From IMG/VR virus record IMGVR_UViG_3300020214_000126, positions 1 to 23,607 of that record: a stretch of DNA of 23,607 nt. One strand, given 5' to 3'. This stretch comes from a virus. Made by a program: the position numbers and the translations under genes. The notes beneath the pieces were generated by a model. That model was not told the origin of the DNA and searched no databases. It saw only the letters and a list, made by a program, of their open reading frames with translations. Of this stretch, positions 13,068 to 19,714 are shown one piece after another (position 1 is the first letter of the stretch; each line of letters begins with the position of its first letter).

Positions 13068-13283
13068 TCAGTCTCGTTTTTCAAGCTCATCGTCCCAGGC
13101 ATGTAGCACCTGGTTATTTACCAGAACCTCAAAGTATTCATGGTCATTCGGATCCTTGCCAACGCTCTTTATGACCAGGGCCAGGCTTTCGTCATGGGCA
13201 TCGGAAGCGTGCTGCATCGACGTAAACCGCGGGTTACGTGATAGCTTCAACCTAACCAGCGCTCCTGGGGCAAGCTGCGACAT
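13068..13283 (-). CDS. 71-aa SH3-like hypothetical protein
   Basis: 71 aa from ATG 13283 (a GTG one codon upstream is alternative). The opening MSQLAPGALVRLKLSRNPRF has the same 'xPGxLVRxx' start as other small proteins here. The rest shows strands (LALVIKSVGKD, YFEVLVNN) ending acidic, consistent with a small beta-barrel. It overlaps the preceding stop as TGATG. Function unknown. Confidence 0.6.
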   Translation of the reverse strand: MSQLAPGALVRLKLSRNPRFTSMQHASDAHDESLALVIKSVGKDPNDHEYFEVLVNNQVLHAWDDELEKRD

Positions 13284-13447
13284 CACTGAAAGTCCTCATC
13301 ATCAGGTTCCTCGAGCTCTGCTTCACAACTCTGGTAGGCATGAGCTTTCACCGTCATGCTTGAACCCAGGGCTGTCATGATATCGTCGATCATCTCAGTG
13401 AGATCCTCGATCTCTTTAGCTGCGAACTTTAGAAGAGCGTTTCCCAT
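13283..13447 (-). CDS. 54-aa acidic helical protein
   Basis: Chosen start ATG 13447 gives MGNALLKFAAKEIEDLTEMI and an acidic end EEPDDEDFQ. The frame is open farther upstream to 13552, but that part lies within the 102-aa gene and reads poorly. It still overlaps that gene by 32 nt, with only a weak ribosome site. Coiled-coil or adaptor function is possible; no family recognised. Confidence 0.5.
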   Translation of the reverse strand: MGNALLKFAAKEIEDLTEMIDDIMTALGSSMTVKAHAYQSCEAELEEPDDEDFQ

Positions 13448-13724
13448 CGAAACGCTCGCTAACCACGTCTCCTTCGCCAGCCACGCTCTGTGTGGTAACT
13501 TGATCGCTCCCTTCGGAGGGGACGACAGCTGGCGCATCCGCGATCTTTTCAATCTTCTTTGATTTCATTTCTGGAAACATCGACGACAGCTGAGCTTCGT
13601 CTGGCGCTTCCAGCCTAAGTTTCTTCAGGAGATTGATGAAATCAGCGCGATCCTTCACGCCCCTAACTGCAAGCCATTGCTTGACATCGATGTTTCGACG
13701 CAATACGTAATTGTTCCAATTCAT
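13416..13724 (-). CDS. 102-aa hypothetical protein
   Basis: 102 aa. The N-terminal half is an alpha-helical module (YVLRRNIDVKQWLAVRGVKD, 'FINLLKKLRLEAPDE', 'LSSMFPEM') that looks like a compact DNA- or protein-binding fold. The C-terminal third is Ser/Val/Gly-rich and probably disordered. AGGA sits 9 nt before the ATG, which overlaps the upstream stop (ATGA). No family named with confidence. Confidence 0.6.
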   Translation of the reverse strand: MNWNNYVLRRNIDVKQWLAVRGVKDRADFINLLKKLRLEAPDEAQLSSMFPEMKSKKIEKIADAPAVVPSEGSDQVTTQSVAGEGDVVSERFDGKRSSKVRS

Positions 13725-13957
13725 TCTTCAATTGTCCTCATTTCTCTGCGAATGTTTTGGTCGAGGACCATAAAAATGAGCCTCGCACCCTCATCCGTGG
13801 TGCGACCACGGAGATGCTTAGCAAGCTCTCTTTCGATCGATCCCTTGTCGCTGAGCTTGCATCCATTGAGAAAATTAGCAGCCCGCTCGTAGAGCGATTG
13901 CAGCTGCTCCTCATCCCAATCGTGAATTTCAAGTAACCTGGTCTCCAGATCTATCAT
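13721..13957 (-). CDS. 78-aa helical hypothetical protein
   Basis: 78 aa, almost entirely helical (MIDLETRLLEIHDWDEEQLQ, 'RAANFLNGCKLSDKGSIERE', 'IRREMRTIEE'). No recognised family. ATGA overlaps join it to both the sigma 4.2-like gene upstream and the 102-aa gene downstream, making it part of the sigma operon. A role as a sigma accessory or anti-sigma protein is conceivable but rests only on position. Confidence 0.6.
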   Translation of the reverse strand: MIDLETRLLEIHDWDEEQLQSLYERAANFLNGCKLSDKGSIERELAKHLRGRTTDEGARLIFMVLDQNIRREMRTIEE

Positions 13958-14253
13958 GCTGCCTCAGTGTAAATATCCCCCAACATCGAAGCCATCGATT
14001 CCTGAAAGCGTGGATCAAGGGAAACACGTTTTGACTCTGCGTCAAGCAGCTCGGGAGAGATGCCCTGAAGGATGCAGAGCTCACGCGCGATCTTCTCGAG
14101 GGCTCGCAGGACGAGATTTCGAGCAGTCGAGATCGAGATCTCATCACCGTCAGCGGCCATTCGCTCCGCAATCGCACGATACTCCAGGCCGCCGAAATCC
14201 GAGCTCACGGTGGCGTAACCGTTCTTAAATTTTGAACCGTTGGGCATGCTCAT
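13954..14253 (-). CDS. Separate sigma-region-4.2-like helix-turn-helix protein
   Basis: 99 aa. Residues 22-58 (GLEYRAIAERMAADGDEISI then STARNLVLRALEKIAREL) align by eye with sigma-70 region 4.2, where 'LEEIGxxfgVTRERIRQIE' leads to 'AKALRKLR'. The family's Arg-rich recognition helix is changed to STARNLVLR, implying altered -35 contact. The C-terminal 40 residues are unassigned. Its ATG overlaps the stop of the sigma gene (TGATG) with AGGAG inside that gene's end. It may complete a two-polypeptide sigma factor, or it may be an independent HTH regulator. Confidence 0.55.
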   Translation of the reverse strand: MSMPNGSKFKNGYATVSSDFGGLEYRAIAERMAADGDEISISTARNLVLRALEKIARELCILQGISPELLDAESKRVSLDPRFQESMASMLGDIYTEAA

Positions 14254-15035
14254 CAGGACTCCTGGGCGGCATCAAGGGCCGCGAGTTCGGACTTGGTGAT
14301 TGGAAAGTTGACATGATCGGTGGGACTCTCGACGAGAGCGAAGCGAAGACGAAGGATCTTCTCCTCGCGTGCCGTAAGCTTCTTCAGACCGCGACGGATC
14401 GCTAGCGCGATCTTATCGCGGTCGATGCTCTCATCGATCTCATCGGCCCCGGCTCCCGGGATCAGATCTCCCAGTCTCGGTGCGTCGGGATCATCTCCCA
14501 GCGCGCCGGGCGCGTCGAGGCTCAGGGTATACTTGGAAGTCTGCAGCAGGACATCGAGAGAGCTGATCCCGACGCCCAGGATATCAGCAAGCTCCTCGAC
14601 GGAGGGTTGAACCCCAAACTCACGCTGGTATTCCTCTGCCGCCCGGCGGGCGCGCCACACAAGGTTATTCGCCCCCGCCGGAAGACGGATGGAAGAGGAC
14701 TGGAGCGTGATATGCCGCATGACCGACTGACGGATCCACCAGGTCGCGTAGGTCGAGAACTTGAAGCCACGCCGCCAGTCGAAACGATCCACCGCCTTCA
14801 TGAGACCAAGGGTGCTCTCCTGGATCAGATCCTCGAAATCGCAGCCACGATTCTGATACTTCTTCGCGATCGAGACCGCGAGTCGAATATTCGACTGTAC
14901 CATCCTGTTTCGCGCTGCGGACCGAACCTTCTCGTCCTTGCTCTCCATCTGCTGGGCGAGATTTACCTCACCCTCACGAGTGAGGAGAGCGTGACGACCC
15001 ACCTCCTTGAAGAATGTCTGCATCATGTCAGGCAT
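14253..15035 (-). CDS. Sigma-70-family factor ending after region 4.1
   Basis: 260 aa. Region 1.2: DMMQTFFKEVGRHALLTREG (3-22). Region 2: RNRMVQSNIRLAVSIAKKYQ, 'GCDFEDLIQESTLGLMKAVD', 'FKFSTYATWWIRQSVMRHI' and SIRLPAG (42-121), which provides core binding, melting and -10 recognition. Region 3: EEYQREFGVQPSVEELADIL. Region 4.1: LKKLTAREEKILRLRFAL (217-234). After that the usual region 4.2 HTH is missing; the chain ends 26 residues later (ELAALDAAQES). The next gene supplies a 4.2-like HTH. It probably redirects host RNA polymerase to phage promoters. AAAGGAG precedes the ATG. Confidence 0.85.
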   Translation of the reverse strand: MPDMMQTFFKEVGRHALLTREGEVNLAQQMESKDEKVRSAARNRMVQSNIRLAVSIAKKYQNRGCDFEDLIQESTLGLMKAVDRFDWRRGFKFSTYATWWIRQSVMRHITLQSSSIRLPAGANNLVWRARRAAEEYQREFGVQPSVEELADILGVGISSLDVLLQTSKYTLSLDAPGALGDDPDAPRLGDLIPGAGADEIDESIDRDKIALAIRRGLKKLTAREEKILRLRFALVESPTDHVNFPITKSELAALDAAQES

Positions 15036-15049
15036 GTCAGCTCCTTTTT

Positions 15050-15331
15050 TTAATTTGCACCATCTTCGACGTCGTAGTGGTAGCGCTCATCCTCATCGAA
15101 ATACTGCGGATTGTACCGCATGTAGTCCTCATGAGCCCGTCGCCGGGCCTCACGAAGCCGCAGTTCATCCGAGAGATAGCAATATTCAACCTCGACAGCG
15201 TGGGCATCGTTGCCGCGGCGTCGCTCGGATTCGATCCATCCGCGGTACTGGATAACCTTCGCGCGAATCTCGTCCTCGGGCATGATCGCAATATAATCAC
15301 GATCATGAACTGGTACATTCATACCTGCCAT
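15050..15331 (-). CDS. 93-aa hypothetical protein in sigma operon
   Basis: 93 aa from ATG 15331; ATG 15322 (MNVPVHDRDYIAIMPEDEIR) is an attractive alternative because it forms an ATGA overlap with the candidate 24-aa ORF upstream. The middle is a long charged helix (WIESERRRGNDAHAVEVEYC, 'LRLREARRRAHEDYMR') and the C-terminus is acidic/Tyr-rich. No family recognised. It ends 14 nt before the sigma gene start. Confidence 0.6.
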   Translation of the reverse strand: MAGMNVPVHDRDYIAIMPEDEIRAKVIQYRGWIESERRRGNDAHAVEVEYCYLSDELRLREARRRAHEDYMRYNPQYFDEDERYHYDVEDGAN

Positions 15332-15393
15332 TTTGTCACTCTTTGCTTGATGTTCCAGCAGAGGTTATCTACTGCTGGTGGGATTGGACTCAA
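15319..15393 (-). CDS. Candidate 24-aa ORF in the promoter leader, TTG start
   Basis: TTG at 15393 lies 6 nt after AAGAAGGA. The frame reads SPIPPAVDNLCWNIKQRVTK then WQV and stops at 15319-15321, overlapping ATG 15322 of the next gene. Composition looks protein-like (two Trp, mixed charges). The non-ATG start and overlap with a leader hairpin keep confidence low. It might be a leader peptide. Confidence 0.3.
   Translation of the reverse strand: MSPIPPAVDNLCWNIKQRVTKWQV
15355..15378 (-). promoter_or_regulatory. Hairpin in the sigma-operon 5' leader
   Basis: CCAGCAG, ten-base loop, CTGCTGG: a perfect 7-bp stem between promoter P6 and the first gene. There is no T tract after it, so it is more likely an RNA-stability or translation-control element than a terminator. 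Confidence 0.4.
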
Positions 15394-15408
15394 CCTCAAT
15401 CCTTCTTT

Positions 15409-15437
15409 ACTATACCACGCTTTGCCGGGGTTTGCAC
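15409..15437 (-). promoter_or_regulatory. Phage promoter, RTGCAA-N17 class with extended -10 (P6)
   Basis: Minus strand GTGCAA, 17 nt, TATAGT, with CGTGG before the -10 box. It precedes the sigma operon, so the sigma genes carry the same promoter type as other genes here. Confidence 0.65.
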
Positions 15438-15456
15438 GTTTCCCGCGCGCTCATTT

Positions 15457-15738
15457 TCAGATGATCTTCTGCTTGATCGTTCTAACGTCATCCTCAACAT
15501 TTTCGAGACGCTGTGAGAGACCGGAGATCGCAGTTTCGAAAGTCTTACGATCAGCCTCATGACTGTCAACCGTCTTCTCGAGAGCCTTCACGAGATCATG
15601 GAGCTTCTCGTTCTGGGTCTCAAGGTATTTCTGCATGATCGGTAGAGCTTTCGCGGCGAGCCAATACAGGATCGCAGTTGAAAGAGCCAATGCACCGAGT
15701 GGACCCGTGACTGTCTCAATTAAGAAATTCCAATCCAT
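15457..15738 (-). CDS. Membrane-anchored coiled-coil protein
   Basis: 93 aa. An N-terminal hydrophobic helix at about 12-35 (GPLGALALSTAILYWLAAKA) is followed by a long charged coiled coil (QNEKLHDLVKALEKTVDSHE ... 'LSQRLENVEDDVRTIKQKII'). The layout resembles small phage membrane proteins such as holin- or spanin-associated ones, but no lysin neighbour is visible. It is last in the exonuclease-GroEL operon, with GGAGG upstream. The exact role is unknown. Confidence 0.65.
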   Translation of the reverse strand: MDWNFLIETVTGPLGALALSTAILYWLAAKALPIMQKYLETQNEKLHDLVKALEKTVDSHEADRKTFETAISGLSQRLENVEDDVRTIKQKII

Positions 15739-15770
15739 TGTTCTAACCTCCGCGAACGTGATTGTAACTA

Positions 15771-17363
15771 TTACGCAGGAGCGTCATCGACGATAGTGCA
15801 GCCCACGGAGAGTAACATACTTGCGGCGGAATGCGCATTTTCCAGCGCCGATCGAACGACCTTCAGGGGATCGACGATGCCTGCCTCAATCGTGTCCACG
15901 TAGCGTTCGGTCGCAGCATCGTAGCCTGTGCTATCACGTAGACGTTCGACCTTCGAGAGGATAAGCTCGGGATTGCGACCTGCGTTTGAGACGATCTGCC
16001 GGAGCGGTGAGCAGCAGGCCTGCAAGATCACCTCGGTGCCCTGCTTGAACGAATCGCTCCGGTTTCTCAGGGCACGACGACGGACGCGAGCTGAGGCTCG
16101 CACAAGCGCGGTACCGCCACCCGGAAGAATACCCTCTTCCACCGCCGCCTTCGTTGCGTGGAGGGCATCATCGACACGATCGCGCCGCTCCTTCAGCTCA
16201 GGCTCTGTTGCTCCACCGACACGCAGGATAGCCACACCGCCCGCGAGGCGGGCCAAGCGCCGGCGGAGCGCATCATGCTCGTGGGTATCGAGACCTGGAT
16301 CCTCGATCTGTGACCTGATCTCAGCAGCTCGGGCGGTGATATCCTCCTTCCTACCAGCAGCATCGATGAGAACGCTGCGATGACGACCCACGATGGCACG
16401 CTTGCAGCGTCCCAGCTCCTGGAGGTTCACCCTCGCGAGGTCCGACTCACCGATCACAACCCGTGTTCCGAGGAGGATGGCAAGATCCTGCAGGGCATGG
16501 AGACGATTCTCACCAAATTCCGGACCCTTGATCGCGCTCACCTGCAGGATACCCTTCGTCCTGTTGACCACGAGACCCTGCATCGCCTCGCCCTCAATAT
16601 CATCAGCGACGATCAGGATGGGTTTCTGCGCCGCGTGTATCTTCTCAAGAAGCGGCATGAGTTCCTTCAGCGTCGTGATCCGGCTGTTGGTGAGCAGGAC
16701 GTAGGGTGACTCGAGGGATGAGACCATCTTCTCGCTGTCCGTCACGAAGTAGGGCGAGAGGTAACCACGATCGAGCTCGGCTCCCTCAACGACATGGAGG
16801 CTTGTGCTGAACCCCTTCGCCTCCTCGACCGTGATCGTTCCATCACGACCGACAGCACGCATTGCCTGGGCCAGAAGTTCACCGATCTCCCGCTCGCCGT
16901 TCGCCGAGATCGTGCCAACCTGGACGACCTCCTCATCAGATGAGACGGGCTTCGCCATCGCGCGGAGCTCCTCGATCACCGAGGCAACCGCCCACGACAT
17001 GCCGGCCCGAACCTCTGGGCTGCTGTGATCGCCCGAGAGGACACGAAGTCCACCGTTGAAGATAGCGTGCGTGAGGACTGTCGCGGTGGTGGTTCCATCA
17101 CCTGCAGCATCGCAGGTGCGGTTCGCAGCTTCCTTGACGATCTGCGCCCCGAGGTTCATGTTACGATCCCTGAAATCGATAGCCCGGGCAACGCTTACCC
17201 CGTCCTTCGTGACGATGGGAGGCGCTCCCGGTACCTCGATTATCACGTTCTGACCTGAGGGACCCATCGTGACCCTAACTGCTTGAGCGAGCGAATCGAC
17301 ACCCTTACGTAAGCTCTCGCGTGCCTCATCATCGAAGATGAGAGCCTTGAAACCCTCGGTCAT
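15771..17363 (-). CDS. groEL: GroEL-type chaperonin (Hsp60)
   Basis: 530 aa, close to the usual 540-548. Equatorial ATP-site motifs: DGTTTAT at 89-95, PGGGTAL at 414-420, and RVDDALHAT at 396-404, which includes the catalytic Asp. Apical substrate/co-chaperonin surface: RGYLSPYF at 199-206. It should form a folding ring for phage or host proteins. The Gly-Gly-Met tail typical of bacterial GroEL is absent; it ends 'VGCTIVDDAPA'. It follows the 70-aa gene by 4 nt, where groES would normally be. Some jumbo phages carry GroEL, but this one looks unusually bacterial-like by eye. Confidence 0.95.
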   Translation of the reverse strand: MTEGFKALIFDDEARESLRKGVDSLAQAVRVTMGPSGQNVIIEVPGAPPIVTKDGVSVARAIDFRDRNMNLGAQIVKEAANRTCDAAGDGTTTATVLTHAIFNGGLRVLSGDHSSPEVRAGMSWAVASVIEELRAMAKPVSSDEEVVQVGTISANGEREIGELLAQAMRAVGRDGTITVEEAKGFSTSLHVVEGAELDRGYLSPYFVTDSEKMVSSLESPYVLLTNSRITTLKELMPLLEKIHAAQKPILIVADDIEGEAMQGLVVNRTKGILQVSAIKGPEFGENRLHALQDLAILLGTRVVIGESDLARVNLQELGRCKRAIVGRHRSVLIDAAGRKEDITARAAEIRSQIEDPGLDTHEHDALRRRLARLAGGVAILRVGGATEPELKERRDRVDDALHATKAAVEEGILPGGGTALVRASARVRRRALRNRSDSFKQGTEVILQACCSPLRQIVSNAGRNPELILSKVERLRDSTGYDAATERYVDTIEAGIVDPLKVVRSALENAHSAASMLLSVGCTIVDDAPA

Positions 17364-17367
17364 TAAA

Positions 17368-17580
17368 CTAATCCCTCAGGATCCGACGTTGGGACACCTC
17401 GGTAACGACGCTCTCGCTCGTGATGGCACGACGCACGCCCGTGAGGGTATTGACCGCGATGAGCAGATCGCCTGCGCGGACCGCAACCTCCTCGGTTGTG
17501 AGAACACCGCGGGAACGAAACGCCGACTGCTCTGCGTCGGGAAGGGGATGATCGAACGAGAGACCTGAATTGACTGCCAT
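17368..17580 (-). CDS. 70-aa protein in the groES position
   Basis: 70 aa from ATG 17580, which has AGGAG at 5-nt spacing. An upstream in-frame extension overlaps the exonuclease gene and is not needed. The C-terminal half 'VAVRAGDLLIAVNTLTGVRR' then 'AITSESVVTEVSQRRILRD' loosely echoes the end of GroES ('VGDIVIFN...GVKSEKI...ESDILA'). It lacks a recognisable mobile loop and is shorter than GroES (about 97 aa). It is either a divergent minimal co-chaperonin or an unrelated small beta protein. Confidence 0.6.
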   Translation of the reverse strand: MAVNSGLSFDHPLPDAEQSAFRSRGVLTTEEVAVRAGDLLIAVNTLTGVRRAITSESVVTEVSQRRILRD

Positions 17581-17603
17581 GTTTTCTCCTGCAATTACTA
17601 TAA

Positions 17604-18434
17604 TCACGCCGCCTGGAACGGAAACTGAATCCACAGACGATCGAACGATGCGATCCACTTCGGCCATGCCTTGTCGCTTGTTAGTGACACGATGTCTATA
17701 CCCTGCATCCGGGAACGAAGCTCATCGTTCTGCCGCGCGGGGGCGCTGAGGATCACCTGATCCCAGGTCGTCGTCAGGTCTTCGAAGCCGATCATGCCCA
17801 GGTTGTGCTCGAAGATCGGGCGGGCCTCTGGCTTCTTGATGAAGAAAGCCTCGAGCGCTCCCTCCTCCGTCACCAGTGCCGCCGCCCGCTTGTCACCGAT
17901 GCCAGGGATGCCCGGGATGTTATCGGCGCCGTCCCCACGGAGCGCCTTCCATCGAACGTAGTCGTAGGTGGGAGCCTCAACGAAGACGTCCTTGATAGGT
18001 GAGTAGAGGGCGATCCGGTGATCATTCGTCCGGAGGAGCTGGATGAAGTCGGTATCCGTCGACACGATCGTTACCCGATCATCGACGTGGTGTCTCTGGG
18101 CGAGATGCGCGATGACATCATCAGCCTCGTAGTCCGGGTGCCGGGCCACGACGATCGGCAGGTGACGTGAGATGATGTCTGTCACCTGCCGCTTCTGGTT
18201 CCGGAAGCTGTCATCCATCCCGGTACGTTGTGCCTTGTAGGTACCTCCGGAGGCCTCGATGCGTCGACGCGGGACACCCTCCATCACAAAGTAAGCGACA
18301 TCTGGCTTAAAGCGATCGATGAGTGAGCGGACCGAACGGAGAGCTGCGAACGTGCAGCCGTGCTCGGCGCCTTGCATCGCCACCCGGGCACGATGGATGA
18401 GGTTGAGACCATCGATGATAAGAACATGACGCAT
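17604..18434 (-). CDS. 5'-3' exonuclease / flap endonuclease (FEN family)
   Basis: 276 aa. Motifs of the Pol I N-terminal-domain/T4 RNase H family: LIIDGLNLIHRAR (5-17, D8), YEADDVIA (102-109, E103, D105, D106), IVSTDTDFIQLL (123-134, D127, D129), and the helix-hairpin-helix GDGADNIPGIPGIGDKRAAA (167-186, D168, D171). It probably removes RNA primers or flaps during phage replication. The start overlaps the upstream stop as TGATG. No polymerase domain is fused. Confidence 0.93.
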   Translation of the reverse strand: MRHVLIIDGLNLIHRARVAMQGAEHGCTFAALRSVRSLIDRFKPDVAYFVMEGVPRRRIEASGGTYKAQRTGMDDSFRNQKRQVTDIISRHLPIVVARHPDYEADDVIAHLAQRHHVDDRVTIVSTDTDFIQLLRTNDHRIALYSPIKDVFVEAPTYDYVRWKALRGDGADNIPGIPGIGDKRAAALVTEEGALEAFFIKKPEARPIFEHNLGMIGFEDLTTTWDQVILSAPARQNDELRSRMQGIDIVSLTSDKAWPKWIASFDRLWIQFPFQAA

Positions 18435-18838
18435 CAGATCCTCACCCTCGCCTTGGTGCCATCCGACAGGGTTATCGTCGTTGCCTCATCCGAGTTGGTT
18501 GATGCCTCGATGGGTGCTTCGATCGGCTCAACCGCCGGGAAGACCTCATGGACAAGAGCCTCGGTCTTCTCGAGCATCGCCATTACCTGCTTGCGGGTCC
18601 GCTCGAATATCGCCTCACGCAGGCTCGCCATATCCGTGAAGTACTCCGCAGCCTCAGGATCGAGTGGCACGCTCTTTGCGCTGCCCGCGATCTGGATCAT
18701 CCAGACCGTCTCGGTACCCTTGATGGTGCGACGAAGGATCTCCTCGGTGACCTGGGCGGGTAGGACCCGCCTCTCATCGGCTGGGATCAGATAAACGATC
18801 TGACCGACTTTAAATGATGGTAGAGTTTGTTTGCTCAT
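18434..18838 (-). CDS. SH3-like hypothetical protein
   Basis: 134 aa. The N-terminus MSKQTLPSFKVGQIVYLIPA and 'RVLPAQVTEEI' suggest a small beta-barrel like other 'xGQxV' proteins here. A helical region (78-105) and a strand-forming end (ATTITLSDGTKARVRI) follow. It resembles a hypothetical I recall from large phages, without function. The ATG starts exactly 6 nt after the TATAAT of P7, and no clear ribosome site other than GGTGG is present. It is first in the exonuclease-GroEL operon. Confidence 0.65.
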   Translation of the reverse strand: MSKQTLPSFKVGQIVYLIPADERRVLPAQVTEEILRRTIKGTETVWMIQIAGSAKSVPLDPEAAEYFTDMASLREAIFERTRKQVMAMLEKTEALVHEVFPAVEPIEAPIEASTNSDEATTITLSDGTKARVRI

Positions 18839-18844
18839 ACCACC

Positions 18845-18873
18845 ATTATAAGTCGGTCAGGAAATTATTGCAC
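18845..18873 (-). promoter_or_regulatory. Phage promoter, RTGCAA-N17 class, leaderless type (P7)
   Basis: Minus strand GTGCAA, 17 nt, TATAAT, then GGTGGT and the ATG. The predicted transcription start coincides with the start codon. It should drive the operon that includes groEL. Confidence 0.65.
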
Positions 18874-18887
18874 GATTTCGGACGCGA

Positions 18888-19253
18888 TTAGCGCTTGAAG
18901 CCCCAGCCTGTTCCGCCCATGGTAACACCACGGGAACGGAGCACGGAGCGGATCTCCTTGCGGACAGCCTCACGAACAGCCTTCTCGTCCTTCTTATCCG
19001 CCTGCTCGGCCTCCATCTGCTTCTTGGCCCGACGCATCTCGCTGCGGATCATCTCGCGAACAGCCTGCTCCTCGTCGCCCGGAGCATCGCCCTCTTCTGG
19101 ATCAGAATCCGACTCGGAGAGTTGGTTGAGTTCCTCGGGAAGACCCTCAACATCGCCGCCGCCGAACTGATCGGCCATCGGATCCTTGATACCATCCTTA
19201 CCCTCGGTCATGAGACCTGAGAGCTTCGCCATCCTAGCCTTGTCGAAAATCAT
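18888..19253 (-). CDS. Acidic/helical hypothetical virion-type protein
   Basis: 121 aa. The N-terminus MIFDKARMAKLSGLMTEGKD resembles 'LSGLxxEG' leaders of small phage head-associated proteins (recalled, unchecked). A disordered acidic middle (SESDSDPEEGDAPGDEEQ) precedes two basic helices, AVREMIRSEMRRAKKQ and AVREAVRKEIRSVLR, which look like an internal duplication. GGAGG precedes the ATG at 8-nt spacing. A scaffold or core-type role is possible. Confidence 0.6.
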   Translation of the reverse strand: MIFDKARMAKLSGLMTEGKDGIKDPMADQFGGGDVEGLPEELNQLSESDSDPEEGDAPGDEEQAVREMIRSEMRRAKKQMEAEQADKKDEKAVREAVRKEIRSVLRSRGVTMGGTGWGFKR

Positions 19254-19354
19254 CTTGAGTTTCCTCCGCTTTTAATTATTCCTGACTTTGCAAACTCTCA
19301 CTCAAAAAAGATGAGGGCTCGTCTGCTATCGTTTAAATATTCGTCAGAAATGAA

Positions 19355-19714
19355 TTATTCGCTTGAACCGAGCTTATCACGAACTGACTGTGTGATTTTC
19401 TTGCCCTTCTCAGCAGCCTGACGAAGGGGCTCAAGCCCAAGGACACCCCTCACCTTGTCGTACTCCTGCTCGGTCAGTCCTGTCTTCAGGAGGCTGAGAT
19501 CGACAAACTGCTTCAGGTCCATCTCGAGGACTGGAACCTCCTCACCGTCGAGTCCGGGTTCGAACTCTCCCGTCTGGTGGGAAATGAAGATAAAGAGGAG
19601 CTTCGGGTCATCCTGATCCGGTGGGACGTGGATGAACGGGAGCTGGCTTTCACCCTCCTCGTACACGATCTCTGGAATCCAATTCTTGGGTGTGTTCTTC
19701 TTTGCCATGACCAT
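19355..19714 (-). CDS. Conserved-looking hypothetical phage protein
   Basis: 119 aa from ATG 19714; ATG 19708 (MAKKNTPKNW) is alternative. 'IPEIVYEEGESQLPFIHVPP' is followed by 'DPKLLFIFISHQTGEFEPG' and 'EEVPVLEMDLKQFVDLSLL', then a helical 'EQEYDKVRGVLGLEPLRQAAEKGKKI'. I recall similar proteins in large tailed phages, without function. Promoter P8 ends at the first ATG; the second ATG is 5 nt after its -10 box. The 101 nt downstream to the 121-aa gene hold only a weak T6 tract. Confidence 0.65.
   Translation of the reverse strand: MVMAKKNTPKNWIPEIVYEEGESQLPFIHVPPDQDDPKLLFIFISHQTGEFEPGLDGEEVPVLEMDLKQFVDLSLLKTGLTEQEYDKVRGVLGLEPLRQAAEKGKKITQSVRDKLGSSE

Noticed and set aside
15055-15060. GTGCAA on the minus strand before the sigma gene
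   Set aside because: It is the last codons of the 93-aa gene, and no -10-like box lies 17 nt downstream.
19270-19340. Possible terminator between the 119-aa and 121-aa genes
   Set aside because: A T6 tract is present on the minus strand, but the stem before it is short and mismatched (GACGA/TCATC), too weak to call.
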